From an uncultured Pelagibacteraceae bacterium (GTDB taxonomy: Bacteria > Pseudomonadota > Alphaproteobacteria > Pelagibacterales > Pelagibacteraceae): a stretch of 64,000 nt of DNA. Shown here in pieces: positions 45,485 through 54,144 of this stretch; positions within the stretch are counted from its first letter, which is position 1, and each line of letters starts with the position of its first letter. The stretch lies in contig CACIOP010000003.1 in the NCBI GenBank assembly GCA_902588315.1, positions 33,329 to 97,328 of the forward strand. Reading direction: 5' to 3'. Both the position numbers and the translations under genes were made by a program. The notes under the pieces were generated by a model that searched no databases, was not told the DNA's origin, and saw only the letters and a list, made by a program, of their open reading frames with translations.

Positions 45485-46486
45485 ATGGATGTTAAATTAG
45501 ATAAATGGCACAAATGCCAAATTGATAAAGAAGTCCTTAAAGAGCTTTCTAAGAGATCAGATATAAAAGGATTGCAACATGTTTCAGTTTTTTTTGGTCT
45601 ATTGTTGGTAACTGGAATCTTGGCTTATCAAACTTGGGGCACATGGTGGTCAGTATTTTGGTTTTTGGTTTATGGGAATATTTATTCTTTTTCTAATCCA
45701 TTATGGCATGAGACGGGTCACAAAACTGCATTTCAAACAAAATTTCTAAACGAGCTTTTTTATTATATCTCTTCATACATGGCTAATTTTGAGCCAACAA
45801 GATGGAGATACACACATTTCGTTCATCATGGAAATACTTATTCAACCGAAAATCCATTTGATCATGAAATTGAGTATGGAAATGATTTAAAAGAAACTCC
45901 AAAAAGATTAATTATAAACATAATTCCATTTTTAGATTTAGTTTTCTTTAAAAAACATATTTCATTTGAAATTATTCAGCATGCTTTAGGAATTAAAACA
46001 AAAGTTATGCAAGATAGCATTCCAGAAAATGCACAACCAAAAGCGATTTTTATTTCTAGAATTTATGTTGCTATTTGGCTTTCAATTATTTTGTGGTCTA
46101 TTTTAGTTTCTTCTTGGATGCCACTATTATATTTTGTGTTACCACAATTTTATGGAAAAACTTTACATAAACTTGTTGCATTTACTCAGCATGCAGGTTT
46201 AGCTAGAAATATAAAAGATCATAGAGTTACATCGCGTGAGATGTATTTAAATCCAATACTGAGTTTTTTATATTGGAAAATGGAATATCATTTAACTCAT
46301 CATATGTTTCCAACAGTTCCATCATATAATCTTGATAAGGTACATCATCATATAAAAGACCAATTACCAAAGCCAAATGATGGTTTAATTGACGCTTATA
46401 AAGAAATTATTCCTGCGTTAATGAAACAAAAAGAAGATACAAGCTATTTTATAAAAAAAGAGCTACCAGAGCCTCAAAATATTTAA
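45485..46486 (+). CDS. Membrane fatty-acid desaturase/hydroxylase family protein (MocD/DesA-like)
   Basis: Integral-membrane non-haem diiron enzyme. The three His boxes are clear: HETGH (near residue 75), HFVHHGNT (near 115) and a final HLTHHMFP (near 275), with an extra His in HAGLARN. Two pairs of hydrophobic segments flank them. It most resembles the MocD/DesA-type hydroxylase and desaturase group that takes electrons from a ferredoxin. ATG at 45485 is chosen over an in-frame TTG at 45479. A ferredoxin and a ferredoxin reductase follow on the same strand, which supplies a complete electron route. Substrate (acyl chain, carotenoid or small polar compound) is unknown. Confidence 0.8.
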   Translation: MDVKLDKWHKCQIDKEVLKELSKRSDIKGLQHVSVFFGLLLVTGILAYQTWGTWWSVFWFLVYGNIYSFSNPLWHETGHKTAFQTKFLNELFYYISSYMANFEPTRWRYTHFVHHGNTYSTENPFDHEIEYGNDLKETPKRLIINIIPFLDLVFFKKHISFEIIQHALGIKTKVMQDSIPENAQPKAIFISRIYVAIWLSIILWSILVSSWMPLLYFVLPQFYGKTLHKLVAFTQHAGLARNIKDHRVTSREMYLNPILSFLYWKMEYHLTHHMFPTVPSYNLDKVHHHIKDQLPKPNDGLIDAYKEIIPALMKQKEDTSYFIKKELPEPQNI

Positions 46487-46546
46487 AAAATATTAAGTAT
46501 GATTTTACTTACTTGTTCAATTTAGATAAGGAACTATATATAACGC

Positions 46547-46867
46547 ATGGCAAAAATAACTTACCACACACACGATAATAAAACTCATACAATTGATGTT
46601 CAAAAGGGACTAACTGTAATGGAAGGTGCAATTCAAAATGATATTCCTGGAATTGATGCAGATTGTGGAGGAGGAATGGCTTGTGCTACTTGCCATGTCT
46701 ATGTCAAAGAAGAATGGTTAGATAAACTACCAGCAAAAGAAGATGGTGAAGAAGATATGCTTGATATGGCTTTTGAACCAAAAAATAATAGCAGGTTGAG
46801 CTGTCAGTTAATAGTTTCGGATGAGTTAGATGGATTAGAAGTAAACATTCCATCAAAGCAAGGATAG
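46547..46867 (+). CDS. [2Fe-2S] ferredoxin, adrenodoxin type
   Basis: A 106-residue ferredoxin with cluster ligands C40, C46, C49 and C86 in [15 protein letters not shown] and RLSCQL, the C-x5-C-x2-C...C pattern of vertebrate-type/putidaredoxin-like ferredoxins that serve oxygenases. The gene begins 60 bases after the desaturase and abuts the reductase gene (1-base spacing to its ATG), so it probably carries electrons from that reductase to the desaturase. A TTGTTC-N16-TATATA match (46513-46540) lies so close to ATG that a leaderless message is possible. Confidence 0.92.
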   Translation: MAKITYHTHDNKTHTIDVQKGLTVMEGAIQNDIPGIDADCGGGMACATCHVYVKEEWLDKLPAKEDGEEDMLDMAFEPKNNSRLSCQLIVSDELDGLEVNIPSKQG

Positions 46868-47884
46868 ATGAATAAAACAGATGTATTAATTATTGGAGCA
46901 GGGCCAACAGGGTTGTTTTGTGCTCACCAACTTGGAATTATTGGTTTGACTTGTGAAATAGTCGACAATCTAGATAAAGCTGGTGGTCAATGTATAGAAC
47001 TTTATCCTGATAAACCTATTTATGATATCCCAGCCGTACCAGAGTGTACTGGGGAAGAGCTAACTAATAATCTTTTAAAACAAATTAAACCTTTCAATGT
47101 AAAATTTCATTTAAATGAAAGAGTTGAAGAGATAAAAAAGAATCAAAATAGATGGCATGTTAAAACTTCTGCCGGAGTAGAGTTTGATGTTGCAGCTATC
47201 GTTATAGCTGGTGGTGTTGGTTCTTTTGAACCTAGAAAATTTTCAGTCAAAGAGTGTGAAAAATTTGAGGGTAATTCTTTATTTTATTCAATTAAAGATA
47301 AATCAATATTTAAAGATAAAACTATTTCAATTTTTGGTGGAGGGGACTCAGCCTTAGATTGGGCAATTGAATTATCAAATACATCTAAAGTAAATTTAAT
47401 TCATAGAAGAGATGGTTTTAGTGGTGCAGAAGCAAGTGTTCAAAAACTAAAAGAGCTTAATGATCAAGGAAAGTTAAATTTATTTACGAAATATCAAATG
47501 GATTCTGTTAGTGGAGATAAACAAATTGAGTATGTTAAAATAAAACATGATGAAGGTGAAATTAAAGAGATCAAATCTGATTATGTATTAGGTTTTTTTG
47601 GTTTGATTATGCAACTTGGCCCTATATTAGATTGGGGATTAAATATTGATAAAAAAACTGTTCAGGTAAATACTGAAAACTTTGAAACCAATGTAAACGG
47701 TATATTTGCCATTGGAGATATTTGTTCTTATCCAGGAAAATTAAAATTAATTCTTTCAGGGTTTCATGAAGGTGCATTGGCAGCAAGAGGCTGTTTTAAA
47801 TATGCTAAACCAGATGAAAAATTAAGATTTGAATTCACAACAACTTCTAAAGCTGCACAGGAAAGACTTGGAATTAAAAAATGA
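46868..47884 (+). CDS. Ferredoxin--NADP(+) reductase, thioredoxin-reductase-like
   Basis: FAD flavoprotein with two dinucleotide-binding folds. The FAD loop is DVLIIGAGPTGLFCAHQLG (about 4-22), the NADPH loop ISIFGGGDSALDWAIEL (about 157-173), and the C-terminal FAD motif is GIFAIGDICSYPGKLKLI. There is no CxxC disulfide between the folds, so it is the ferredoxin reductase (TrxR-like FNR) group rather than thioredoxin reductase. It sits between ferredoxin and a GST-like gene and overlaps the latter by 4 bases. Confidence 0.9.
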   Translation: MNKTDVLIIGAGPTGLFCAHQLGIIGLTCEIVDNLDKAGGQCIELYPDKPIYDIPAVPECTGEELTNNLLKQIKPFNVKFHLNERVEEIKKNQNRWHVKTSAGVEFDVAAIVIAGGVGSFEPRKFSVKECEKFEGNSLFYSIKDKSIFKDKTISIFGGGDSALDWAIELSNTSKVNLIHRRDGFSGAEASVQKLKELNDQGKLNLFTKYQMDSVSGDKQIEYVKIKHDEGEIKEIKSDYVLGFFGLIMQLGPILDWGLNIDKKTVQVNTENFETNVNGIFAIGDICSYPGKLKLILSGFHEGALAARGCFKYAKPDEKLRFEFTTTSKAAQERLGIKK

Positions 47885-48507
47885 TAGAGCTTTTTTCTGC
47901 CAACACTCCTAATGGATGGAAAATAAGTATCATGCTTGAAGAAATTGGTTATGAGTATAAAGTAACCAAAGTTGATCTTGGTAAAGATGAACAATTTAAA
48001 CCAGAATTCGTAAAGCTAAGTCCATTTGGAAAAATTCCTGTAATTATTGATCATGATAACAATAAAAGTATTTTCGAGTCAGGTGCTATATTAATGTACT
48101 TGGCAGATAAAAGTGGAAAACTTTATAATGAAAAAGATAGATTGGTTATTAATCAATGGTTAATGGCTCAAATGGGAACTGTAGGTCCAATGATTGGTCA
48201 ACATCATCAGTTCCATCACTACAATCCAGGTAAAAGTAATTTTGGTGAGGAAAGATATTTTAAAATTACTAAAAGAATTTATGAAGAATTGGATGCAAGA
48301 TTAAAGGTGTCAAAATTTCTTGCAGGACCTGATTATACAATTGCTGATATTGCAACGTGGCCATGGATGGCAAGACATGAATGGCATGATATTGGTTTAA
48401 AAAATTACAAAAATCTATCTAGATGGTATTTAGAGATTTCTGAGCGAGAAGCAGTGGTTAGAGGTTATAGTTTTATGGATAAGAACGCTAAAATTCCTAA
48501 ACTCTAA
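47881..48507 (+). CDS. Glutathione S-transferase-like protein (YfcG/YghU type)
   Basis: Thioredoxin-fold N-terminal domain (LFSANTPNGWKISIMLEEIG, FGKIPVI, FESGAILMYLADK) and an all-helical C-terminal domain (YTIADIATWPW motif). The NTPNGWK start fits the nu-class YfcG/YghU enzymes, which have disulfide reductase activity toward small disulfides with glutathione. 208 residues. ATG overlaps the reductase stop, so it belongs to the same operon. The connection to the desaturase module is by position only. Confidence 0.88.
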   Translation: MIELFSANTPNGWKISIMLEEIGYEYKVTKVDLGKDEQFKPEFVKLSPFGKIPVIIDHDNNKSIFESGAILMYLADKSGKLYNEKDRLVINQWLMAQMGTVGPMIGQHHQFHHYNPGKSNFGEERYFKITKRIYEELDARLKVSKFLAGPDYTIADIATWPWMARHEWHDIGLKNYKNLSRWYLEISEREAVVRGYSFMDKNAKIPKL

Positions 48508-48511
48508 AAAT

Positions 48512-48607
48512 TTACCCAAATAATCTATAAAGAGTACTAAGAATCCCATAACCTGAAAATTCAATAGCAACTATAATTATAATGATTAAAACTAATTTTT
48601 TGTTCAT
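48512..48607 (-). CDS. Tiny 31-residue single-pass membrane protein (candidate)
   Basis: ATG at 48607, product MNKKLVLIIIIIVAIEFSGY and 11 further residues, one hydrophobic helix after two lysines. Its ATG overlaps the TGA of the 38-residue ORF just upstream (ATGA), the arrangement used for translational coupling. I recognise no family. A chance open frame in AT-rich DNA cannot be excluded, but the Met-Asn-Lys-Lys start and helix are typical of real micro-proteins. Confidence 0.4.
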   Translation of the reverse strand: MNKKLVLIIIIIVAIEFSGYGILSTLYRLFG

Positions 48608-48720
48608 TTCAAAAATAAATAAATCAATAAAACAACCCAAAAAAAAGGGTAATAAAAGTAAATATATTTCTTTGCAAAAAGAAATGATATTGATTTTTGT
48701 TTAGTTGATTTTTTTCTCAT
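48604..48720 (-). CDS. Tiny 38-residue membrane protein (candidate), coupled to dksA-like gene
   Basis: ATG at 48720, two bases after the stop of the DksA-like gene on the same strand. The product starts with a basic segment MRKKSTKQKSISFLFAKK and continues with an aromatic hydrophobic stretch YIYFYYPFFWVVLLIYLFLK. Its TGA overlaps the ATG of the next micro-ORF. Tight packing of three frames on one strand argues for a real short operon. Family unknown. Confidence 0.4.
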   Translation of the reverse strand: MRKKSTKQKSISFLFAKKYIYFYYPFFWVVLLIYLFLK

Positions 48721-48722
48721 TG

Positions 48723-49238
48723 TTAATCATCTGCATGAACTTTTTCTTCTTTTTCATGCTTTTCTTGTGCAGCAATAGTATATTTAGCAACAGGTCTTGC
48801 CATTAATCTTTTTAATCCAATTGGTTCTGCAGTATCCAAACAATAACCATAAGTGTCTTCTCTAATCCTTCTTAACGCTTTATCAATTTCTGAGATTAAT
48901 TTAATCTGTCTGTTAATTGCTTTCATCTCTACATTACTATCAATATAGGAGTTTGCTTGATCAACAATATCTGCAGAAATATTATTGTCATCCATCCCAC
49001 CATTATAGAGAGCTTCATTATTAGCTTTGATTAATTCTTTTTTCCATTCAGTTAGTCTCATTCTGAAAAATACTTTATGTTTTTCACACATATATTTTTC
49101 AGTATCTTTTGGAACATAAGTTTTTGAAATTTTTACAGGACCTTTGGACACAACTTTAGTTGCAGTTGGTTTTGCTTTACTTACAACTTTAGTTTTTGGT
49201 TTTGATACTTTTTTCTTTGCTTTAGCAGTCTTTGGCAT
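48723..49238 (-). CDS. dksA: DksA/TraR family RNA polymerase-binding regulator
   Basis: Secondary-channel regulator that, with ppGpp, adjusts transcription initiation. A Lys/Ala-rich N-terminal tail (about 1-45) precedes the coiled-coil and globular parts. The coiled-coil contains DIVDQAN, whose acidic residues lie near the tip. The C-terminus REDTYGYCLDTAEPIGLKRLMARPVAKYTIAAQEKHE matches alphaproteobacterial DksA, in which only one of the four zinc-finger Cys remains. It is divergent from the glycosyltransferase gene. 171 residues, slightly longer than usual because of the tail. Confidence 0.88.
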   Translation of the reverse strand: MPKTAKAKKKVSKPKTKVVSKAKPTATKVVSKGPVKISKTYVPKDTEKYMCEKHKVFFRMRLTEWKKELIKANNEALYNGGMDDNNISADIVDQANSYIDSNVEMKAINRQIKLISEIDKALRRIREDTYGYCLDTAEPIGLKRLMARPVAKYTIAAQEKHEKEEKVHADD

Positions 49239-49316
49239 AGCGTAATTTTAATCGCTCGCAGTATATTCAGCAAATTAGGGGTGTCAAGCAAGCTTAATTG
49301 ATATAAATATTTATAA

Positions 49317-50639
49317 ATGACCATTAATAACAAAAATATCGATAATGTGTTTTATATTTTTGTTACAGCTCATCTAATTTTTTGGACTTTGATTCCATCA
49401 ATTACAAATCATAATTTACCACTTGATACAATTGAAGCTTTAGCTTGGGGAAGCAAATTAGATTGGGGATTTAATAAACATCCTCCAATGAGTGCTTTTT
49501 TCCCAGAAATTTTTTTTCAAATTTTTGGATCACAAGATTGGGTTTATTATTTATTAAGTCAAATTTTTGTAATTATATCTTTTTATTATGTATTTAAATT
49601 TTCAAATGAAATATTTAAGAGCAGGATTTTAGGTTTAATTTCTATATTACTAATTGAAGGAATTTATTTTTATAACTTCACCACACCAGAATTTAATGTA
49701 AATGTATGTCAATTACCTTTCTGGTCTTTAACAGTCTATTACTCATGGAAAATTTATAGTAGCAAAGATATAAGGTTTTTAGATTGTTTTTTAGTAGGTC
49801 TGTTTGCTGCTTTTGGGTTTCTGTCAAAATATTTATTTATTTATTTGTTAGCATCCATTGATCTTTTATTTATTTATTTAATTTTTTTTAAAAAGGAGAG
49901 AAAGTTTGATTTTAAATATTTAATTACTGTTGAAGTTTTCTTAGTAGTTTTAGTTCCACATTTTATTTGGCTATTTAACAATGATTTTATTACTATAACA
50001 TATGGATTAGCTAGAACGGGCTTAGAACAATCTAGCTTTATAGATCATATTAAATTTCCAGTAATCTTTTTATTGAAACAGGTTGGGATCTTAATTCCTT
50101 TTTTACTGCTATCCTGGTTATTAATTAAAAAAATTAAATTAAATTTAAATCTTAAAGATAAAAAATTACTATTTTTATTAGCAATAAATATTTTACCTGT
50201 TGTTTTAATGTTTTTAACATCAGTAATTACTGGATCAAAAATAAGAACAATGTGGATGACACCATTTTTTTTGTTTTTTGGATCATTATTTGTTTATTTG
50301 TTCCAGGCACAAATAAATATTAAAAAACTTAAACCATTTTTAGTTGGATTTATTTTCTTTTTCTTTTTATCACCAGCGCTTTACGCTTATGTTTCAATTT
50401 CAAAAGACGACAAGAGAACTGATTATCCGGGCAAAGAAATTGCAATAAAAACTCAATATGCTTGGGACCAACAATTTGACTCTAAAATAAATGTAGTTTT
50501 AGGTGATGAATGGAATGCTGGAAATTTATCATATCATTTAAAATCTAGACCAGTTTGGGAAGGATTTGTTGAAAGAGAAAAACTCAATCAATTGAAAGAT
50601 TATATGTGCCTTGATAATGTTTGTGTAGGATCAAGATAG
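49317..50639 (+). CDS. GT-C family membrane glycosyltransferase (ArnT/PMT-like)
   Basis: A 440-residue polytopic protein with about 10 hydrophobic segments. The first outer loop, NLPLDTIEALAWGSKLDWGF followed by NKHPPMS, holds the acidic residue and the HPP motif typical of ArnT/PMT-type (GT39/GT83) enzymes, which use polyprenyl-phosphate sugars to modify lipids or proteins in the periplasm. The next gene is a dolichol-phosphate-mannose-synthase-like GT2, which would make exactly such a donor, so the two probably work together. The acceptor is unknown. Confidence 0.85.
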   Translation: MTINNKNIDNVFYIFVTAHLIFWTLIPSITNHNLPLDTIEALAWGSKLDWGFNKHPPMSAFFPEIFFQIFGSQDWVYYLLSQIFVIISFYYVFKFSNEIFKSRILGLISILLIEGIYFYNFTTPEFNVNVCQLPFWSLTVYYSWKIYSSKDIRFLDCFLVGLFAAFGFLSKYLFIYLLASIDLLFIYLIFFKKERKFDFKYLITVEVFLVVLVPHFIWLFNNDFITITYGLARTGLEQSSFIDHIKFPVIFLLKQVGILIPFLLLSWLLIKKIKLNLNLKDKKLLFLLAINILPVVLMFLTSVITGSKIRTMWMTPFFLFFGSLFVYLFQAQINIKKLKPFLVGFIFFFFLSPALYAYVSISKDDKRTDYPGKEIAIKTQYAWDQQFDSKINVVLGDEWNAGNLSYHLKSRPVWEGFVEREKLNQLKDYMCLDNVCVGSR

Positions 50640-51509
50640 ATGAAATACGTAATTTTAATTCCAATTTATAACGACAGAGAATCTTTAAAAATGCTGATTG
50701 AGAATATTAATAGTGAAATTAAAGATTTAGATCATGATACATCTTTAGTTGTGATAAACGATGGTTCTTCTCAACAGATAGTTGATACCTATACAAATAT
50801 CAAAAATATCAATTCAATTGAGATAGTTAATATGAAAGAGAACAGAGGTCATGCGAGATGCATTGCAACTGGCTTAAAATATATCTTTGATAAAAAAGAA
50901 TTCGATTTTGTTATTCCAATGGATGGTGATGGAGAGGATAGACCTGAAGAAATCAAAAATTTTATTGAGCTTTCTAAAGAAGCTGGGGATAAATCTATTA
51001 TAGGGGAAAGAGTAAAGAGATCTGAGGGTTTAATTTTTAAAACCTGTTATCAATTTCACAAATTTTTGACCTTAGCTTTTACAGGACAATCAATTAAATT
51101 TGGTAATTTTACATGCTTATCAAAAGCAACAGTGAAAAAAATGTTAGAAGAAAAAGCTACTTGGAATAGTTTTTCTGGTTCATTAAAAAAAATAGAAAAA
51201 AATCTAATTTCTATTCCATCCACACGAGGCAAAAGGTATTTTGGTCCGTCTAAAATGAGTTTTTTTAATTTATTAAAACATTCGCTTTCAATAATAAGTG
51301 TTTTTAGAAAAACTGTTTTAATTCGATCAGCTTTATTTATTATTTTTTATATATTGCTTATTAAAAGTTACGCCTCAATAATAACCTCAATCCCATTAGT
51401 TTTGTTATTAATAATGATTTATTCAATTTCTAGTTTAGCTTTAAGAGAAAATATTGATGAATTTAAAAATTGTTTAAAAAATATTCACGATATTGATAAA
51501 ATAAAATAA
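50640..51509 (+). CDS. Polyprenyl-phosphate glycosyltransferase, GT2 family (DPM1-like)
   Basis: Transfers a sugar from a nucleotide donor to a polyprenyl phosphate. The GT-A fold is visible: VILIPIYNDRESLKMLI, VVINDGSS (nucleotide-binding Asp), NRGHARCIATGL, and PMDGDGEDRPEEI with the D-x-D-like metal site. The last 75 residues hold two membrane helices. It starts directly at the end of the GT-C gene with no spacing, and the secreted FG-GAP-type gene follows 3 bases later. Confidence 0.88.
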   Translation: MKYVILIPIYNDRESLKMLIENINSEIKDLDHDTSLVVINDGSSQQIVDTYTNIKNINSIEIVNMKENRGHARCIATGLKYIFDKKEFDFVIPMDGDGEDRPEEIKNFIELSKEAGDKSIIGERVKRSEGLIFKTCYQFHKFLTLAFTGQSIKFGNFTCLSKATVKKMLEEKATWNSFSGSLKKIEKNLISIPSTRGKRYFGPSKMSFFNLLKHSLSIISVFRKTVLIRSALFIIFYILLIKSYASIITSIPLVLLLIMIYSISSLALRENIDEFKNCLKNIHDIDKIK

Positions 51510-51512
51510 ATT

Positions 51513-53030
51513 ATGAAAAAACTTTTACAAGTTTTAAGCATTATATTTTTTTCTAGTTTTAATTCTTATTCTGATGAAAAAGTTACTAATGAAAAAATTA
51601 CATTTAAGCCTTTTAAATGTGAACAAATAAATTCAGAATTTATAAGAACTAAATCTGAAAACAGTTGTTTAATTATTCAGAAGCTAGAAAATCATTATGA
51701 GGTAAAATCACACCCACATTCAATTAATACTTGGAACTCTCCTCAATTATTAAAATATATTGATAACAAAGATGGAAATAAAATTATTGCTCATACTTGG
51801 AATAATGTAGTTGAGTGGGGAAAACAATCAGATAAACAGCCATTTTCACATCTTGTAAGCATAAGTTTAGAAAATTTAGATGATTTATTTAAGTCTGATA
51901 ATTTAGAATTAAAATCTAATCATTTAACATTACCTTTGACCGCCAGAAGAATGAATGTTTTGGATATTGATAGTGATGGAAATGAAGAAATAGTTTATCT
52001 AGGAAATCGTGAAGATGGAAGAAACAGAAATAGCAGCTGGAAAGATGTTAATTATATTTTTGATTTAAATTCAAATGAATTAAAAAGTTTTGGATCACCT
52101 CATTTTTCTCATGATTTAATGTATTTTGATTTTAATCAAGATGGATATTATGAAATTATTGACTACTTTTATGGTGACCAAAAACCTGGTGCAATTGAAG
52201 TTTGTGATATGAAAACAAATAAATGTCGAAAAGCTAAAAAAGCAAATAACTTTATAGACATTGGATTTAATCATATTCTTCCAACAAAAAAAGGAGCAAT
52301 TATTTTTGGAAGTTGCCCAGGTTTGGGTAATACAACTTTTTGTTGGTCTAAGGTGACTAGTAAAAAAAATAAATTAAAATTTGAAAAGCTTGATAGCTAT
52401 CAATTTAAAGAAAAACCAACTGGTAAAGCAAACTTCTTAATCTGGACGGGAGACATCAACGATAAACCTGGTTATTGGGTGGTGGGATCAGATAAAAAAG
52501 TTTTTAAAATGGCTGATCGAGCATGGATCTCTACCGCTATAGATTTTAACAAAGATGGTAAGACAGATAGTATTGGTGTTGCTAAAGATGTAGTTTGTAA
52601 GCGAAAAGATAATACAAAACCTTTTAATCGTGGAAAAGATTGTAAGACAGAAGAAACTCTTTACATTTTTAAAAATAAAGATGACAAGACTTTTGAAAAA
52701 TATCAGGTAATGCCAGTTTCTCTTAATGGTTCATTTAGAATTGAAACTGCAGATATAAATAAAGATGGAACAGATGATATTTATGGTTTTAAAGAAGATT
52801 GGTTTAATCCGTGGATTGATTGTAAAAAACAAGTAAGTGCAATGTATTTTAATCAAGAGAATAAATCTTTTGAACAAGCTTCTAAATCATTTAATAAAGA
52901 AAATTTTGGGTTATATGGTTGTGAACGAGCTTCTAGTTTTTTTAAAAACAATAGTAATTATTACAGATTATTTATAACAATACCTTCTACAGATTCAAAG
53001 TTTGCGTATTTGGGGATTGAAAGATATTAA
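51513..53030 (+). CDS. Secreted FG-GAP/VCBS-type beta-propeller protein
   Basis: A 505-residue protein with a signal peptide (about 1-20, FSSFNSYS-DEK) and at least four D-x-D/N-x-D-G calcium-loop-like repeats: DIDSDGNEE (near 151), DFNQDGYYE (near 208), DFNKDGKTD (near 345) and DINKDGTDD (near 416). This is the pattern of FG-GAP/VCBS seven-bladed propellers, usually extracellular or periplasmic. It is transcribed with two glycosyltransferases, so it might be their substrate or a surface partner. Its last 4 bases overlap a convergent small gene. Confidence 0.75.
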   Translation: MKKLLQVLSIIFFSSFNSYSDEKVTNEKITFKPFKCEQINSEFIRTKSENSCLIIQKLENHYEVKSHPHSINTWNSPQLLKYIDNKDGNKIIAHTWNNVVEWGKQSDKQPFSHLVSISLENLDDLFKSDNLELKSNHLTLPLTARRMNVLDIDSDGNEEIVYLGNREDGRNRNSSWKDVNYIFDLNSNELKSFGSPHFSHDLMYFDFNQDGYYEIIDYFYGDQKPGAIEVCDMKTNKCRKAKKANNFIDIGFNHILPTKKGAIIFGSCPGLGNTTFCWSKVTSKKNKLKFEKLDSYQFKEKPTGKANFLIWTGDINDKPGYWVVGSDKKVFKMADRAWISTAIDFNKDGKTDSIGVAKDVVCKRKDNTKPFNRGKDCKTEETLYIFKNKDDKTFEKYQVMPVSLNGSFRIETADINKDGTDDIYGFKEDWFNPWIDCKKQVSAMYFNQENKSFEQASKSFNKENFGLYGCERASSFFKNNSNYYRLFITIPSTDSKFAYLGIERY

Positions 53031-53248
53031 CAACAGCCACAGCTTTTTTTAGCAGCTTTGGGCTGATTGTCAGTTTTTACAGCTTCCAATTCTTTTTGTT
53101 CATCCTCAAGAGCTTTTTGTTTCTTTGAAATCTTATCTTCAAAGTAATCATAAAGAGAAGCAAATCCCAATTTAGATGCTCTTTTTTCCTCATAATTTCT
53201 TCGTCCTTTAAGGTTTTCAATTATTTTGACTATTTCTTGGTTTTGCAT
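53027..53248 (-). CDS. Small coiled-coil protein with C-terminal SCGCC
   Basis: A 73-residue hydrophilic protein: a helical start MQNQEIVKIIENLKGRR, a segment ASKLGFASLYDYFEDK, a charged helix KKQKALEDEQKELEAVK and a flexible tail ending in AAKKSCGCC. The three terminal Cys are the only ones in the protein and suggest metal or thiol chemistry. It is divergent from ureD across an 86-base gap. A role in metal handling for urease is possible from position alone. I do not recognise a family with known function. Confidence 0.7.
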   Translation of the reverse strand: MQNQEIVKIIENLKGRRNYEEKRASKLGFASLYDYFEDKISKKQKALEDEQKELEAVKTDNQPKAAKKSCGCC

Positions 53249-53334
53249 CTTCTCTTTTTATTTAAAAAGGCAAATAATTCAAGCTGTAAAAATTGGCAAA
53301 TTATAAAAAGGTTATTTTGTGTTAGGATAATGTC

Positions 53335-54144
53335 ATGAATATAAGTCAAAAAAAACTTGAAAAATCTAGGGGCAGATTAGAAATAAAAATTAAAGATCAA
53401 AATTTACAAAAACTTTACCAACAAGGATCTTCAAAAGCTTTGATGCCAGATTTTCATGAAAATTTAAAACAATTAATGCTTATTAATACTGCTGGTGGAA
53501 TTACTAGTGGAGATGAATATGACTTCAAATTTGAAATTGATAGTTCAAATCTTTGTATTTCAACCCAAGCAGCAGAAAAAATTTATAGTGGTTTTGGTAA
53601 TCCTGCCAATTTAGAAATTAATGTAAATTTGTTAAATAATTCAAATTTATTTTGGCTACCTAAAAAGTTAATTTTATTTAATAATTGTAATTTAAAAAGA
53701 AAAATTAATTTTAATTTATCAAAAAATTCAAATCTACTTCTTTGTGAAAATATTATTTTTGGACGAACTTCTATGAAGGAGGAGTTTGAAAAGGGATATT
53801 TTTCTGATTTTTGGAATATTAATATTGATAAAAAGTTAATTCATACAGAAGCAATAAATACAGGTTTATTTGAGAAAAAATATTTGAGTAGTTTTTCGAC
53901 ATTAAATAAAAATTCTGCAGTTGCAACAATTATTATTGTAGGAAATAAGTTTTTGAATAATGTTAATAATCTATCTGAAACTTTAACTAACAATGAAAAT
54001 ACAACTTCAAATTATTCTCAATGGGATAATAAATTGATCCTAAGACTTTTATCTAAAGATAGTTATAATCTTAAATTTGCAATTGATAAAATTTTATCTT
54101 ATTTTTTTGAAGGTTCAAAAATACCAAAAGTATGGAACATATAA
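53335..54144 (+). CDS. ureD: Urease accessory protein UreD
   Basis: Scaffold that, with UreF and UreG, loads nickel into apo-urease. The 269-residue chain has the family pattern: GSSKALMPDFHENLKQLMLINTAGGITSGDEYDF near 30-60, TQAAEKIYSGFG, a low-conservation middle, and LCENIIFGRTSMKEEF. AGGA at 53324-53327 serves as ribosome binding site. It starts the collinear operon ureDABCEFG, and ureA follows without spacing. Confidence 0.9.
   Translation: MNISQKKLEKSRGRLEIKIKDQNLQKLYQQGSSKALMPDFHENLKQLMLINTAGGITSGDEYDFKFEIDSSNLCISTQAAEKIYSGFGNPANLEINVNLLNNSNLFWLPKKLILFNNCNLKRKINFNLSKNSNLLLCENIIFGRTSMKEEFEKGYFSDFWNINIDKKLIHTEAINTGLFEKKYLSSFSTLNKNSAVATIIIVGNKFLNNVNNLSETLTNNENTTSNYSQWDNKLILRLLSKDSYNLKFAIDKILSYFFEGSKIPKVWNI

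Noticed and set aside
46513-46540. TTGTTC-N16-TATATA as a separate ferredoxin promoter
   Set aside because: Such AT-rich matches are common here and it lies only 6 bases from ATG; not listed as its own feature.
48637-48656. CCC-A8-GGG type hairpin near the micro-ORFs
   Set aside because: A 3-base stem is too weak; explained by the coding sequence of the 38-residue ORF.
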